Assembly: GCA_035762545.1 (NCBI GenBank)
Contig: DASTOM010000025.1
Location: 1-64,000, forward strand
Source: JANQRA01 sp035762545
Lineage (GTDB): Bacteria; Actinomycetota; Acidimicrobiia; Spongiisociales; ZC4RG35
DNA: 64,000 nt
Direction: 5' to 3'
The notes under the pieces were generated by a model that was not told the DNA's origin, ran no database searches, and was given only the letters and a program-made list of their open reading frames with translations. Positions 1-8,517 of the stretch are shown here, in pieces (the stretch's first letter is position 1; each line of letters begins with the position of its first letter). A program made the translations under genes and the position numbers.

Positions 1-359
1 CGGTAGTAGTCGACGACCACTTCGTCCCTGCCCCGGGAAAGGGTCGTGGGTGTCAGTACCAGGAGGGTGTCTGCGCCGGCATCTATGACTTCTTCGACCT
101 GGGAGAGTGCGGTCCGGGTCGTCTCGGCGTTGATCCCCGCCATGAAGTGGGCCTTGCGGCGGCGACCGGCCTTGATGAGTCGGGCCCGCTCGCCGGGTTC
201 GAGATAGGGGCCTTCACCGTTCGACCCGCCGATCACGTACCCGGTTATTCCTTTCTCCGCCAGGACCCTCATGTTGTGGGTGTGCGCCTTTATGTCGACC
301 TCGCCCCGCTGGGTGAAAGGCGTGATCAGGGCGGGCATGTAGTCGGGGAGGTCGATCAC
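1..359 (-). CDS. Dihydrodipicolinate synthase/N-acetylneuraminate lyase family protein, 5' part
   Basis: The reverse strand reads from a GTG at 359 off the left edge of the window, giving about 119 N-terminal residues. These show the start of the class I aldolase TIM barrel of the DapA/NanA family. PALITPF sits near residue 10, and GGSNGEG stands where DapA carries GTTGE, the loop that binds the pyruvate carboxylate. The catalytic Schiff-base lysine lies beyond the window, so DapA proper cannot be told from a sugar-acid aldolase or dehydratase. The start lies 16 bp after the stop of the upstream TadG-like gene on the same strand, so co-transcription is possible although the functions look unrelated. 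Family is confident; substrate is unknown. Confidence 0.8.
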   Translation of the reverse strand, partial: MIDLPDYMPALITPFTQRGEVDIKAHTHNMRVLAEKGITGYVIGGSNGEGPYLEPGERARLIKAGRRRKAHFMAGINAETTRTALSQVEEVIDAGADTLLVLTPTTLSRGRDEVVVDYY

Positions 360-375
360 CCACCCAGCTTAGGAA

Positions 376-1905
376 TCAGCGGCTGAGGTTATAGACCACC
401 GTTCCCAGTTTGCCGGGGAAGTTGTCCCGGATCGAAGCGGGCAACATGTCCATGGTCATCACGAAGCCAGTGAGTGCCTCGATCGAGTTGGCGTTGCCGT
501 TGCCTGGGAAACCGCACGCCGATGTCGTGGGCAGAACCGCGGCCGGGCAGGGCCCGGTCGAATCCTCGCCGGGACTGTGAACCGTTTCACAACTGTTGGC
601 GTTGCACTTCATGTAGATCGTCTCGATGAAGACGGGCCGGAAGTCGATGATGGAGTAGTTCCCCGAACCACCGCTCGGGTCGGAGGCAAGGATCGGCACC
701 GCGGCAAATCTGGTGGCTGTACGCAGGTTGTCGGTGAACAGGGGCACGGTGTGCGAGCCTGGCCATGAACGCCAAGCTTTGAGACAGTTCTCCATCTGAA
801 GACGATTGTTGATTCCGCCGCTGGGGCAAGCTCCGGAGGCTTCGGCATTGGCGCCGGGGTCGATGAAACGCCATAAAGGCCTGTGGTCGATGTTCTCGGG
901 AAAGGCGTTCCATGCATTGGTGCACTCGCCGTTGGAGGTCTTGTCGGGAAGCTCTCCGGCATCGCCGTCCTTGCACATGATCCGACCCTCCAGCGCAGGG
1001 GTGGGCACTCCGTAGAAGAGCCCGTTGCTGATGCCCTGAGCGGCATTACCCGTCTGTACAGGGATCTGGTCGACGGGGTTGGAGATGATGGGGCAGTTGG
1101 TCACCTCGTTGACTGTCCCCGGTGATGTCGTTGCTATCTCGAGGATGTGATCGGACCCTATGGCGATATTGACCGCCATCTTGTCCTGGGGAGCGGTGTT
1201 GCCGCAGTTCTGGACAGTGCCGAGGAGGGTGTTGCCGTATAGCGAGAGGTCGAGTTTGCCGAAGTTCCCGCTGGAACTCGCCTCACAAGGTGTGATGTTG
1301 AGCTGGGCCGTCGATTGAGCGAATAGACAAGATTGGGACTGCCCGGCCCCTGTCGGTCCGATGGCGAATGGAAGGATGTCAGCGCTCCGCTCGATGTCGA
1401 GTTCCGCTTCAGCATAGGCAGTGACACGTTTCGAGTCGGGACCGATCACCCGGCCGAATGTGGTGTCGACATCGGTGCCCGGGAGGACGACGCGTGACTT
1501 CTGGAAGTTCGTCGAGAAGCTGATGCAGCCACCCGTAGTCACCGAGGTCACGGCGAGTGCCCCTGAGTCGGTGCACGCCTGCCAGGCGGCCAGGGGGTAG
1601 CGCCCGGGGAGGGTCCCCTCGACGACGGCGATGGCCTCTTCGGCACCGCGGCACGCGGCATATGCGACCCCGCTGCCGGAACAGCTGATCGACGACGCGG
1701 GCGCTCCGGTCCGAGCGAACTGCAGAGCCGCCAAGGCTCCACTGTCGGCCGCCGATTGCTGTTGTCTCCGATCACTGAAGAGGATGCCCGAGTCGACCGC
1801 GAGCGCGGCGAATCCCATGAGCAGCAGCATGCAGATCGCGACCAGGATCGCGGTGGCACCTCGATCGTCGTGTGCCGCACTCAGAGTCTGTGATGGTTGC
1901 TTCAT
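376..1905 (-). CDS. TadG-like pilus-assembly/secreted protein
   Basis: A 509-residue protein beginning MKQPSQTL. A short charged stretch ending in DDRGATAILVAICMLLLMG is followed by one hydrophobic segment (about residues 20-40) and then AADSGALAALQFA. This is the usual N-terminus of TadG-like proteins, with a pseudopilin-type segment that anchors the protein outside the membrane. The remainder is a long Cys-containing extracellular region with no domain I recognise. The ATG at 1905 forms an ATGA overlap with the stop of the upstream TadE gene, which decides the start; an upstream in-frame ATG would add 31 residues antisense-like in composition. It probably assists or decorates a Flp-type pilus. 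Cargo and exact role are unknown. Confidence 0.75.
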   Translation of the reverse strand: MKQPSQTLSAAHDDRGATAILVAICMLLLMGFAALAVDSGILFSDRRQQQSAADSGALAALQFARTGAPASSISCSGSGVAYAACRGAEEAIAVVEGTLPGRYPLAAWQACTDSGALAVTSVTTGGCISFSTNFQKSRVVLPGTDVDTTFGRVIGPDSKRVTAYAEAELDIERSADILPFAIGPTGAGQSQSCLFAQSTAQLNITPCEASSSGNFGKLDLSLYGNTLLGTVQNCGNTAPQDKMAVNIAIGSDHILEIATTSPGTVNEVTNCPIISNPVDQIPVQTGNAAQGISNGLFYGVPTPALEGRIMCKDGDAGELPDKTSNGECTNAWNAFPENIDHRPLWRFIDPGANAEASGACPSGGINNRLQMENCLKAWRSWPGSHTVPLFTDNLRTATRFAAVPILASDPSGGSGNYSIIDFRPVFIETIYMKCNANSCETVHSPGEDSTGPCPAAVLPTTSACGFPGNGNANSIEALTGFVMTMDMLPASIRDNFPGKLGTVVYNLSR

Positions 1906-2360
1906 GTGCAGTTGTAGGTGCCGTCGGACCAGGTGGGTGTCTGCTCGATTCGAGTTTCGACTGTCGAAGTCAGCTCGTTGACTGACGAGAACGCCCAATC
2001 GAGGAACCCTGTCAACGTGCTCAGCGTGTTCGTCTCAACAGTGACCACGACACCGTCACCGACTCCGACGCCGCCGCCATTCAGGTCCACCCCTTGCCAC
2101 GTCACCGATGTGGGGGATCCACCGGCCAGGTCCATCCGGGCGCAGATCTCCGCTCCGAGCACGGTGTTGTTTCCCGAAGGGTCGCTGACAGCAGATACGC
2201 GGGCTCCCTCGCGGGCACCGTGTTTGACGTCCAGATTCGTAGCGAAGACCCAGGCGAATTCGATGATGCCGAGCAGGAGCAAGAGCAAGAACGGCATCAC
2301 GAATGCAAACTCGACGAGGTTTGCTCCTCGATCCTTTTGAGCGCGAAACCTCCGAATCAT
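1902..2360 (-). CDS. TadE-like pseudopilin
   Basis: 152 residues. After MIRRFRAQKDRG comes ANLVEFAFVMPFLLLLLLGI, the TadE signature: a Gly-ended leader, Glu at +5, and one hydrophobic helix, as processed by Tad prepilin peptidases. The ATG at 2360 has GAGGACC upstream as ribosome site. Its stop overlaps the start of the TadG-like gene by four bases, so the two form a coupled pair. They lie 7 kb from the main Tad operon at 9.3-15.5 kb and may be an accessory set that uses the same machinery. Confidence 0.85.
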   Translation of the reverse strand: MIRRFRAQKDRGANLVEFAFVMPFLLLLLLGIIEFAWVFATNLDVKHGAREGARVSAVSDPSGNNTVLGAEICARMDLAGGSPTSVTWQGVDLNGGGVGVGDGVVVTVETNTLSTLTGFLDWAFSSVNELTSTVETRIEQTPTWSDGTYNCT

Positions 2361-2587
2361 TGCGGTCCTCGATGTCCGGTCGAATCCGCCCGTGGGGGCT
2401 TGCTCATCATGTCACTCTCCGTAACCATCTGTTCGACATAGGCCCGAACTGGGTGGCAACTCGTTGTTGTCCTACCTTCTCACGCCACTCTCCGTGGTCA
2501 ACCCACAAGCAACAATGGTCTGGCCACGAAGTTCTTTCGGCATCCACCCGTCGATGGTTTAGAGGTTTTCTCCTGCTGCACAGGTGG

Positions 2588-2980
2588 TCACGGACAGGAG
2601 ATCGGCTGCGAAAGGACATACCCGCCGATGGCGTCGCCGTTGTTCCGGGCGTCTGTGGCGCGGAAGATCACATCGCCGGCCCAGGCAACCGTGGTCGAGA
2701 CTCCATGCTCGGCCCTGAGCGGGTTGAGAGACTCGCTGAACACCTCGTAGGTCTGACCGCCGTCAGTGCTGACCTCCACGATCATGACACCCCACTTGCC
2801 CTTGCCAGTTGCAGTCACCTGGGCTGTTGGAAAACCGGTAGCGCAGGTTTCGCCAGTGAAGTCGATCTCATCTACCGGTGGCCCTGCCTCCGCCGGAAGG
2901 GCAGAGAGCAGCAAAGCAATGGCTCCTGCGAGTGCGGCCAATGTGTGCAGCGCGTTCCTACGTCGGGTGACGACGTCCAT
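2588..2980 (-). CDS. Small secreted protein of unknown function
   Basis: 130 residues. The ATG at 2980 is preceded by GAGAGGATC with good spacing and is preferred over an upstream in-frame ATG at 3046. Residues 1-30 are a classical signal peptide: RRR, then a hydrophobic stretch, ending ALPAEAG. The mature part is about 100 residues with two cysteines (ETCATG and the C-terminal ISCP) that could form a disulfide. It has a beta-rich look, with STDGGQTYEVF resembling a BNR/sialidase-type turn. I do not recognise the family. The flanks (2361-2587 and 2981-3237) contain no gene that I can support. Confidence 0.65.
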   Translation of the reverse strand: MDVVTRRRNALHTLAALAGAIALLLSALPAEAGPPVDEIDFTGETCATGFPTAQVTATGKGKWGVMIVEVSTDGGQTYEVFSESLNPLRAEHGVSTTVAWAGDVIFRATDARNNGDAIGGYVLSQPISCP

Positions 2981-3237
2981 GTTCCGATCCTCTCGTCGCC
3001 CAGCGCTGCGACCCCTGGCAAGACCCAAGCTAGTCACAGATCTCAAAACCGAAAGGGGGATTCCTCGAGGTGGGGTGGAGAGGGGGAGATTGTGAAGCCA
3101 TTGACTCGCACGACCCCAGTGTCGCTTTGGTCACGGTGCAGCCGACCCTTGCGTCGGGAAGTAGTTCTCCTGAGAAGAAACCAGGAATGGAATCTGGCAG
3201 GTGGAGTTGGCCGACAGCAGTCCCGGACGGGAGTCCG

Positions 3238-4002
3238 TCAGCCGTTCTGTGAGACGAGCCGCCGATTCTTGAACTTCGCCTTGACGTAGTCTGCGTTCAT
3301 CATCGCTATGAAGTCGATCGAGATCGACTTCGGGCATGCTTTCTCGCACTCGCCGTGGTTGGTGCAGGAACCGAAGTACTTCTCCATGATCGTGACCATG
3401 TTCTCGGTCCGGGTCCAGCGTTCGGCCTGGCCTTGGGGCAACAGGTTCAGGTGGGAGATCTTCGCCGCGGTGAACAGGTTGGCGGCGCCGTTGGGGCAGG
3501 CGGCCACACAGGCTCCGCACCCGATGCATGCCGCCGCATCGAAGGCGGTGTCGGCGACGATCTTGGGGATCGGGATCAGGTTGGCGTCCGGCGCCGACCC
3601 GGTGTCCACGCTTATGTAGCCGCCGGCCTCGATGATCCGGTCGAAGGAGGACCTGTCGACCACGAGATCGCGGACCAGAGGGAAACCCGTCGCCCGCCAC
3701 GGCTCCACGACGATGGTGTCACCGTCCTCGAACTTGCGCATGTGCAGCTGACACGTCGCCGTCCCCAGCTGAGGGCCATGGGCCTGGCCGTCGATCATCA
3801 CTCCGCAGGTGCCGCAGATGCCCTCCCGGCAGTCGTGGTCGAAGGCAATCGGCTCCTCACCCTGGTTGACGAGTCTCTCGTTGAGCACGTCCAGCATTTC
3901 GAGAAAAGACATCTCCTCTGAGATCTCGTTGACCTGGTACGTCTCGAAGTCACCCCTGGCGTCGGGACCGGCCTGACGCCAGACCTGGAGGATGATGTTC
4001 AC
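3238..4002 (-). CDS. sdhB: Succinate dehydrogenase iron-sulfur subunit
   Basis: 254 residues with the full SdhB/FrdB cofactor set. C58, C63, C66 and C84 would bind [2Fe-2S]. C159, C162, C165 and C223 would bind [4Fe-4S]. C169, C213 and C219 would bind [3Fe-4S]. It passes electrons from the SdhA flavin to quinone through the membrane subunit. It is the last gene of the order sdhC-sdhA-sdhB and overlaps sdhA by four bases (ATGA), as expected for stoichiometric translation. Menaquinone is the likely partner in an actinobacterium, so the direction (succinate oxidation or fumarate reduction) cannot be fixed from sequence. Confidence 0.95.
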   Translation of the reverse strand: MNIILQVWRQAGPDARGDFETYQVNEISEEMSFLEMLDVLNERLVNQGEEPIAFDHDCREGICGTCGVMIDGQAHGPQLGTATCQLHMRKFEDGDTIVVEPWRATGFPLVRDLVVDRSSFDRIIEAGGYISVDTGSAPDANLIPIPKIVADTAFDAAACIGCGACVAACPNGAANLFTAAKISHLNLLPQGQAERWTRTENMVTIMEKYFGSCTNHGECEKACPKSISIDFIAMMNADYVKAKFKNRRLVSQNG

Positions 4003-5921
4003 TTGTAGCTCCTGGCCGTCAGCTTGACGTTCTCGAATTCGAGGGGCTCGGTGATGAGCTCGGGGTTGGCCGAATCACCGCTCCACATCCAGGCGGCCAC
4101 CTTGGCGAAGTTCTCGTCGTCACGAAGAGCCTCGCCCTCTTCGGTCTGATGCTCCTCGCGGAAGTGACCACCACAGGACTCCTCACGCCACAGGGCGTCT
4201 TGACACATCGCCTGGGCTAGCTGGAAGAAGTCGTCGACCCGGCCTGCGCGTTCCAGGCTCTGATTGAGCGACTCACCACTGCCCAGGACGCGGAGATCGT
4301 TGGTGAAGTCCTCGTAGAGGGCAGGGATGTCGGAGAGGGCCTTCTGGAGACCCGCCTCGCTTCGTGACATCCCACACTGGTCGAGCATGATTTTGCCGAG
4401 CTCCTTGTGGAACCAGTCGACCGATCGGCTGCCGTTGGCGGCGAGATATCCGTTGACCTGCTCGGCCACACTGGCCTCGGTATCCCTGAACGCGGGGTCG
4501 TCAGTCGGCACGATCGATTGACCGAGGTAACCGGCCAGGTAGTCACCGATCGTGTAGGGGAGAACGAAGTACCCGTCGGCCAGACCTTGCATCAGCGCCG
4601 ATGCCCCGAGTCGGTTGGCCCCGTGATCGCTGAAGTTGGCCTCCCCGATCGCATAGAGGCCGGGGACGGTTGTCATGAGGTTGTAGTCGACCCAGAGCCC
4701 GCCCATGGTGTAGTGCGGCGCGGGGTAGATCCGCATCGGCACCTTGTACGGGTCTTCGTCGGTGATGCGGTTGTACATCTCGAAGAGGTTCGAGTACCGA
4801 TCCTCGATGACGTCGACGCCCTCGCGTTCGATGGCGGTCTGGAAGTCGAGGTAGACGCCGTTCTTCAGGGGACCGACCCCCTTGCCGGCGTCGACCATCC
4901 GCTTCGCCGCCCGGGAGGCAACGTCGCGGGGGACCAAATTCCCGAAGGCCGGGTAGATTCGCTCCAGGAAGTAATCGCGGTCCTCGGGCGGGATGGAGTC
5001 GGGGGCCCGGTTGTCATCGGCTGCTTTCGGCACCCATATGCGACCGTCGTTCCGGAGCGACTCCGACATCAGGGTCAGCTTCGACTGGAACTCGTCCGAA
5101 GCGGGAATGCAGGTGGGGTGGATCTGGGTGAAACAGGGGTTGGCGAAGGCGGCACCGCGACGGTGGGCCCGCCAGACGGCCGTCACGTTCGACGCCATGG
5201 CGTTGGTGGAGAGGTAGTAGACGTTGGAGTAGCCGCCGGTGGCGAGGACCACGGCGTGAGCGGAATGGCTCTTCACCTCTCCGGTCACCAGGTCGCGGAC
5301 GACTATGCCTACCGCCCTCCCTTCCTTCACCACGACGTCGAGCATCTCGGCCCTGGTATGCAGTCTGACCTTCCCGGCCTCGACCTGACGCATCAGCGCC
5401 GAGTAGGCGCCGAGGAGGAGCTGTTGTCCGGTGGCCCCCCGGGCGTAGAACGTGCGGGAGACCTGGGCGCCGCCGAAGGACCGGTTGTCGAGCAGCCCGC
5501 CGTACTCGCGGGCGAACGGCACCCCCTGGGCGGTGCATTGATCGATGATGCTGAGTGACACCTCGGCGAGACGGTGGACGTTGGCCTCACGACTGCGATA
5601 GTCGCCACCCTTGACCGTGTCGTAGAAGAGACGGTGGACCGAGTCGCCGTCGTTGTGGTAGTTCTTGGCGGCATTGATCCCACCCTGAGCGGCTATCGAG
5701 TGGGCCCGGCGGGGTGAGTCGTGGAACGTGAAGACCTCGACGTTGTAGCCGAGCTCGCCGAGGGTGGCGGCGGCCGACGCTCCGGCGAGACCCGACCCGA
5801 CGATGATGATCTTGAACTTCCGCTTGTTGTTCGGGTTGACCAGGCGGACGGAGAACTTGTGGTTCTCCCACTTTTCGGCGATCGGCCCGTCGGGCACCTT
5901 CGAGTCGAGGTGGACCGTCAT
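3999..5921 (-). CDS. sdhA: Succinate dehydrogenase/fumarate reductase flavoprotein subunit
   Basis: 640 residues, the usual length for this family. An FAD-binding GSGLAGASAAATL occurs near residue 43. AHSIAAQGGINAA holds the histidine that links covalently to FAD. FTQIHPT and HYTMGGLWVDYN belong to the dicarboxylate site, and GANRLGASALMQG is the C-terminal FAD motif. The open frame extends far upstream over sdhC, but homology begins at MTVHLDSK. That ATG (5921) makes an ATGA overlap with the sdhC stop, so it is taken as the start. It oxidises succinate to fumarate on the cytoplasmic side of the membrane complex. Confidence 0.95.
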   Translation of the reverse strand: MTVHLDSKVPDGPIAEKWENHKFSVRLVNPNNKRKFKIIIVGSGLAGASAAATLGELGYNVEVFTFHDSPRRAHSIAAQGGINAAKNYHNDGDSVHRLFYDTVKGGDYRSREANVHRLAEVSLSIIDQCTAQGVPFAREYGGLLDNRSFGGAQVSRTFYARGATGQQLLLGAYSALMRQVEAGKVRLHTRAEMLDVVVKEGRAVGIVVRDLVTGEVKSHSAHAVVLATGGYSNVYYLSTNAMASNVTAVWRAHRRGAAFANPCFTQIHPTCIPASDEFQSKLTLMSESLRNDGRIWVPKAADDNRAPDSIPPEDRDYFLERIYPAFGNLVPRDVASRAAKRMVDAGKGVGPLKNGVYLDFQTAIEREGVDVIEDRYSNLFEMYNRITDEDPYKVPMRIYPAPHYTMGGLWVDYNLMTTVPGLYAIGEANFSDHGANRLGASALMQGLADGYFVLPYTIGDYLAGYLGQSIVPTDDPAFRDTEASVAEQVNGYLAANGSRSVDWFHKELGKIMLDQCGMSRSEAGLQKALSDIPALYEDFTNDLRVLGSGESLNQSLERAGRVDDFFQLAQAMCQDALWREESCGGHFREEHQTEEGEALRDDENFAKVAAWMWSGDSANPELITEPLEFENVKLTARSYK

Positions 5922-6646
5922 GTCAGCACTCCGAATGCGACGGCGAGTGGGGGAGCTATGAAGCCGAGGGAGATGACACCGGCGACCCCCGTGGCCAGAT
6001 AGCGACGCCACTTGTTGAACCGGGGATTGTTGATGCCGAGGCTCTGGAACATCGACCACGCTCCGTGATAGAGGTGCAGGCCGAGCAGCAATGAGGCCAC
6101 CACGTAGAGGATTGTCACCGGCCAGCGGCTGAAGGTGGCGATGAAGTTGGCGTAGACGTGACCCCGTTCCCAAGTCTCCGGCGCCATCGGCTGGATCCCC
6201 CAGGTGAAGTCGGCGAGGTGGAAGATGAGGAAGGCGAGGAAGATCGTGCCGCTCCACCGCATCGTCCGGCTGGCGTAGTCGGCGGCTATGTAGTGGCGGG
6301 GGCCCTGGTAGTCGGTCTGACGCGCACGGTGGTTCATCAGGGTCAGGGAGTAGGCGGCGTGGACGTGGAGGAGGAACATGACGATCAGGCCGGTGCGCAG
6401 GATCCAGAGGAACACGTGCTCGGGGAGGATCGGGGTGAACAGCTCGCGGAGGGCGTGCCCGTAGATGTCGATGTCGGGTTCGCCGTCGATCGGAGGGAGG
6501 AACATCTTGAGGTTGCCGATCATGTGGGCGATGGCGAATCCGAGGATCGCCAGACCGGTCAGACCCATGATCCACTTCTTGCCTACAGCCGAGCGATAGA
6601 ACTCGATTGGGAAGGGCGCCCGCTTCTTCTCGACGGTGGCAGTCAC
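5918..6646 (-). CDS. sdhC: Succinate dehydrogenase cytochrome b subunit, single membrane-anchor type
   Basis: 242 residues with five predicted membrane helices, like the single-anchor cytochrome b of Bacillus-type Sdh and Wolinella Frd. Candidate haem ligands are IAHMIGN, LHVHAAY, IFHLADF and GLHLYHG. No separate sdhD is present, which fits this architecture with two haems b in one subunit. GTG at 6646 is taken as the start because a nearby ATG (reading MQEQ) is out of frame and terminates at once. The ribosome site is weak. It is the first gene of sdhCAB and divergent from whiB. Confidence 0.88.
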   Translation of the reverse strand: MTATVEKKRAPFPIEFYRSAVGKKWIMGLTGLAILGFAIAHMIGNLKMFLPPIDGEPDIDIYGHALRELFTPILPEHVFLWILRTGLIVMFLLHVHAAYSLTLMNHRARQTDYQGPRHYIAADYASRTMRWSGTIFLAFLIFHLADFTWGIQPMAPETWERGHVYANFIATFSRWPVTILYVVASLLLGLHLYHGAWSMFQSLGINNPRFNKWRRYLATGVAGVISLGFIAPPLAVAFGVLT

Positions 6647-6767
6647 TGTTCTTGCATTATGCACCAACAAATCGGGGCGGGCTGAATTGTGCGTTCCGCG
6701 CCCGTTTGTTCGGATCAGGACCACCGCGCGAGACCGGTTTCTCCAAGTACCTGTTGACAACTCGGGG

Positions 6768-6796
6768 TTGACGGCGCGCGCGCCATGCCATAGTGT
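6768..6796 (+). promoter_or_regulatory. Promoter for whiB
   Basis: TTGACG (6768-6773) and TAGTGT (6791-6796) are separated by exactly 17 bases, upstream of the whiB gene. A second TTGACA lies at 6754-6759. The spacing and the TTGACG box recur at other promoters in this window. Confidence 0.6.
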
Positions 6797-6801
6797 CAAT
6801 C

Positions 6802-6827
6802 GTGTAATTACACGGTTGTAATCAACC
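6802..6827. promoter_or_regulatory. Two abutting palindromes in the whiB leader
   Basis: GTGTAATTACAC (6802-6813) is a perfect 12-bp palindrome. It is followed directly by GGTTG-TAAT-CAACC (6814-6827). They lie just downstream of the predicted -10 box and upstream of the AGGAGA ribosome site (6845-6850), where a repressor or autoregulator could act. Confidence 0.5.
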
Positions 6828-6856
6828 GGTAGCGAAACGGTGTTAGGAGATCCTGG

Positions 6857-7132
6857 ATGCAGAGCAAGCTCGTAGAAGCCCTGGCCATGGGTGAGCTTTC
6901 CTGGCAGGACTACGCCAATTGCCGTGGCGCCGATGCAGACCTCTTCTTCCCGGAGCGGGGAGCTTCCACCCGGAAGGCCAAGTCCATCTGTGGTGCGTGC
7001 GAGGTCAAGGGGGAATGTCTGGACTACGCCATCGACATGGGCGAGAAGTTCGGCATCTGGGGCGGTCTGAGCGAACGGGAGCGTCGTCGTGTGCGACGCG
7101 AGCGTCAGGTCGCACAGCGGCGCGCCGGATAG
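6857..7132 (+). CDS. WhiB-family iron-sulfur transcription regulator
   Basis: 91 residues. The four [4Fe-4S] cysteines are C22, C45, C48 and C54 in the C-X22-CxxC-X5-C arrangement. They are followed by the family turn GIWGGLSERERRR and a basic tail that would contact DNA. Wbl proteins bind the sigma factor region 4 and tune transcription in response to redox or NO. The length and N-terminus resemble WhiB1/WhmD-type members, but I cannot choose between them. The start is supported by AGGAGA six bases upstream. A family restricted to Actinobacteria and their phages, it fixes the phylum. Confidence 0.93.
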   Translation: MQSKLVEALAMGELSWQDYANCRGADADLFFPERGASTRKAKSICGACEVKGECLDYAIDMGEKFGIWGGLSERERRRVRRERQVAQRRAG

Positions 7133-7149
7133 AAAGCAGTTGGTCGACT

Positions 7150-7170
7150 ACACCCGGCGGCGCCGGGTGT
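7150..7170 (+). terminator. Stem-loop after whiB
   Basis: ACACCCGGC (7150-7158), loop GGC, GCCGGGTGT (7162-7170): a perfect 9-bp stem in the gap between the convergent whiB and bpa genes. There is no T-tract, so it may act as a weak bidirectional terminator or protect the mRNA ends. Confidence 0.5.
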
Positions 7171-7230
7171 GCTCGGCACTCCGATGTGGAGCGCCGCCAG
7201 CATCCGTCTGGCGACTGCTTTCTGGGATAC

Positions 7231-7686
7231 CTACAGGTACAGCCCCGATCGGTCTTCCGAATCGGGTTTGCGAGGCGCATCGAGCGCCCGTCTCTGCATC
7301 TCCGCAAGCTGGGTCTGGGCGGTCATCTGCTGACTCCACAGGGAGGCCTGGATGCCGTGGAACAACCCTTCCAGCCAGCCGATGAGCTGGGCTTGAGCCA
7401 CTCTCAGCTCGGCCTCGGAAGCGCCCTCTGAGTTGAGAGGGATCATGATCTCGCTGAACTCCTCCTGGAGATCGGGCGACAGCACGTCTCGTAGCTCGCC
7501 GACTGATCGGGAGTGGACTTCGGCCATTCGTTTCCGACCGCCTTCGTCGAGAGGCGCCTGGCGGGCTTCGTCGAGCATGGCCCGGGTCATCGAGGCGATC
7601 CGTATGAGCTTGGTTGGCTCGCTGACGTCGGTGACCTCGGTTTCTGCGTCGGTTTCGACTGCGTCCGGTTTGAGTGCTTCTTCCAT
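7231..7686 (-). CDS. bpa: Bacterial proteasome activator (Bpa/PafE)
   Basis: 151 residues. The core from SMTRAMLDEARQAPLDEGG through VAQAQLIGWLEGLFHGIQ matches the four-helix DUF2587 family. These proteins form a dodecameric ring that opens the 20S proteasome without ATP. The extreme C-terminus is GLYL, equivalent to the GQYL tail of the Mycobacterium protein that docks between proteasome alpha subunits. The first 30 residues are acidic and likely disordered. It implies that the organism has a 20S proteasome (prcBA), although none is in this window. It stands alone and is divergent from the membrane protein gene at 7743. Confidence 0.9.
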   Translation of the reverse strand: MEEALKPDAVETDAETEVTDVSEPTKLIRIASMTRAMLDEARQAPLDEGGRKRMAEVHSRSVGELRDVLSPDLQEEFSEIMIPLNSEGASEAELRVAQAQLIGWLEGLFHGIQASLWSQQMTAQTQLAEMQRRALDAPRKPDSEDRSGLYL

Positions 7687-7742
7687 CGCGATGAGCCTAT
7701 AGACAAAGTCGGGACACCCGAAGTGTCTACCTTCAGTCGCCG

Positions 7743-8324
7743 ATGAAGGCAGTCATCATCTTCACCGTTGCCTACACGGTGGTGTTGTTCGCGTACGGGA
7801 TGGCCGTGGACAGCCCGCTCACCATGCTCTACACGGGCATAAACGTCGGTCTGTTCATCCTGTTCGGCTTCCTGCACCTATGGGCCCGCTGGCCGGTCCA
7901 CGCCCTGTGGGCGGTGTCCCTGGTGGGTCTCGGCAACATGCTCGGGGGTGTCCTGCTCGTCGATGGCCAGCCCCTGTACATGGTGCAGGTCCTGGGGCCA
8001 CTCCGCTACGACAAGATCTTCCACGCCGTCGCCGCGGCAGCGATGGTGATGATCGCCTGGGAGGGGATGAAGCGATGGTCGGGCGGTGTCCATCATCTCG
8101 GCGGCCAACTCCTCCTCACCTGGCTGGTGGTGATGGGCGGTGGAGCAGTCGTCGAGATCGCCGAACTGATCGGATCGTCGATGGGCGACGTCAGCGTCGG
8201 GGATTACGCCAACAACGCCCTCGACCTGGTGGCCAACGCGGTCGGTGCCACGGTGGGAATCGCCATCGCCTGGTGGATGGAGCGTCGGGAGCTCGGAGCT
8301 TCGACTCACGTCGAGCCTGCATAG
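7743..8324 (+). CDS. DUF2238/YjdF-like integral membrane protein
   Basis: 193 residues with about five or six membrane helices. YDKIFHAVAAAAMV followed later by EIAELIGSSMGDVSVGDYANNALDLVANAVGA resembles the D-H...E...GD...D pattern of the YjdF/DUF2238 and VanZ-like membrane families. Those conserved acidic and His residues lie at helix ends. The function of the family is not established. The last codons (HVEPA and the stop) are encoded by the start of the palindromic repeat at 8309, so the repeat has inserted at or supplied the 3' end of the gene. Confidence 0.6.
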   Translation: MKAVIIFTVAYTVVLFAYGMAVDSPLTMLYTGINVGLFILFGFLHLWARWPVHALWAVSLVGLGNMLGGVLLVDGQPLYMVQVLGPLRYDKIFHAVAAAAMVMIAWEGMKRWSGGVHHLGGQLLLTWLVVMGGGAVVEIAELIGSSMGDVSVGDYANNALDLVANAVGATVGIAIAWWMERRELGASTHVEPA

Positions 8325-8430
8325 CGTCCCGCCCACCGGTACGCGGTGCAGGCCCGACGCTGGCCCGCTGCGACCCCAAACTCGAGACTGCATGACGTCT
8401 CGCCCACCGGTGCGTGGTGCAGGCTCGACG
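8309..8430. repeat. Two tandem palindromic units of the GTCGAGCCTGCA family
   Basis: Unit one (8309-8359) starts CGTCGAGCCTGCA and ends TGCAGGCCCGACG. Unit two (8380-8430) starts CTCGAGACTGCA and ends TGCAGGCTCGACG. Both have a GCCCACCGGT centre. The ends are inverted repeats, so each unit can fold into a hairpin. Related units occur at 23549-23674. Confidence 0.75.
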
Positions 8431-8517
8431 CGAGGGACGGGACTCGTCTCCGAATCGACCCCCTTCATCTCGGTGATGTGATGACTTACGATCGTTGAGT
8501 GGACATGAGGACGATCA

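Noticed and set aside
2303..3289. A 328-codon forward open frame spanning several reverse genes
   Set aside because: Crosses the TadE start, an intergenic gap, the secreted protein and the sdhB end; sequence is Arg/Cys/Trp-rich noise.
4407..5558. A 383-codon forward open frame
   Set aside because: Lies entirely antisense to sdhA, which has clear motifs throughout; no recognisable protein features.
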